From NCBI GenBank assembly GCA_031269465.1, contig JAISZB010000093.1, forward strand, positions 1 to 43,095: 43,095 nt of DNA, read 5' to 3'. Shown here in pieces: positions 43,039 to 43,095 of this stretch; within the stretch, counting starts at the first letter, position 1, and every line of letters begins with the position of its first letter. The notes beneath the pieces were generated by a model. That model saw only the letters and a list, made by a program, of their open reading frames with translations, searched no databases and had not been told where the DNA came from. The position numbers and the translations under genes were made by a program. The DNA is from Clostridiales bacterium (GTDB taxonomy: Bacteria; Bacillota; Clostridia; Lachnospirales; WQUN01).

Positions 43039-43095
43039 TTCACTCCAAAAATCCCCAATTTCCTTTATGACTGTTTTTTTATGGTGTAATTCCAT

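Overview
The window looks like chromosomal DNA of an anaerobic, Gram-positive Clostridia-type Firmicute of moderate GC. The evidence is strong AGGAGG-type ribosome binding sites, a perfect CIRCE operator, a YmfF/YmfH pair, DUF1836, DUF5721 and DUF378 proteins, a PdaB-type sporulation deacetylase, and rpsO-pnp followed by an M16 peptidase as in Bacillus. The sequence does not support a narrower assignment.

Layout. 1-2440 is a gene-poor stretch with no convincing gene. 2510-3538 (-) is an amidase_6-domain protein. 4438-6771 (+) is an OmpR-type regulator and HAMP sensor kinase pair. 6912-6984 (-) is tRNA-Val(GAC), followed by a GNAT acetyltransferase (-), a PLP aminotransferase (+) and a monofunctional catalase (-). 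12083-14757 (+) holds a DUF5721 gene and a CIRCE-controlled htpG. A decayed DUF6036-type nucleotidyltransferase (-) follows. 15649-20531 is the str operon (rpsL, rpsG, fusA, tuf) with its own promoter and a second promoter for tuf. After a 1.7-kb gene-free gap come ymfF, ymfH and lgt, then rpsO, pnp, an M16 zinc protease and a DUF1836 regulator. Next are a membrane hybrid histidine kinase with a separate Hpt protein, an ECF-type cobalt/nickel transporter (cbiM, cbiQ, cbiO) with a long structured leader, and a DUF378 membrane protein. An Agr-like GHKL kinase/LytTR regulator pair (-), a PdaB-like deacetylase, a 45-residue CC-motif protein, a 41-residue membrane peptide and a DUF2318 protein complete the window.

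The most striking non-genic feature is a dispersed family of palindromic elements, about 100-137 bp when full length, present in at least a dozen clear copies plus decayed ones. They have TATACYGATTTNCAT-like terminal inverted repeats and a shared GGAGCTTGATTAT core stem. All lie between genes, several inside operons or leaders. They look like MITEs, possibly of the TA-targeting IS630/Tc1 type. No transposase is present here to mobilise them.

Other points of interest are a tRNA-Val in which the near-universal G19-C56 elbow pair is replaced by A19-U56, a His/Asp-rich metal-binding-like insert in the HtpG linker, a hairpin sitting between the Shine-Dalgarno and the start codon of cbiQ, and an attenuator-like leader before cbiM.
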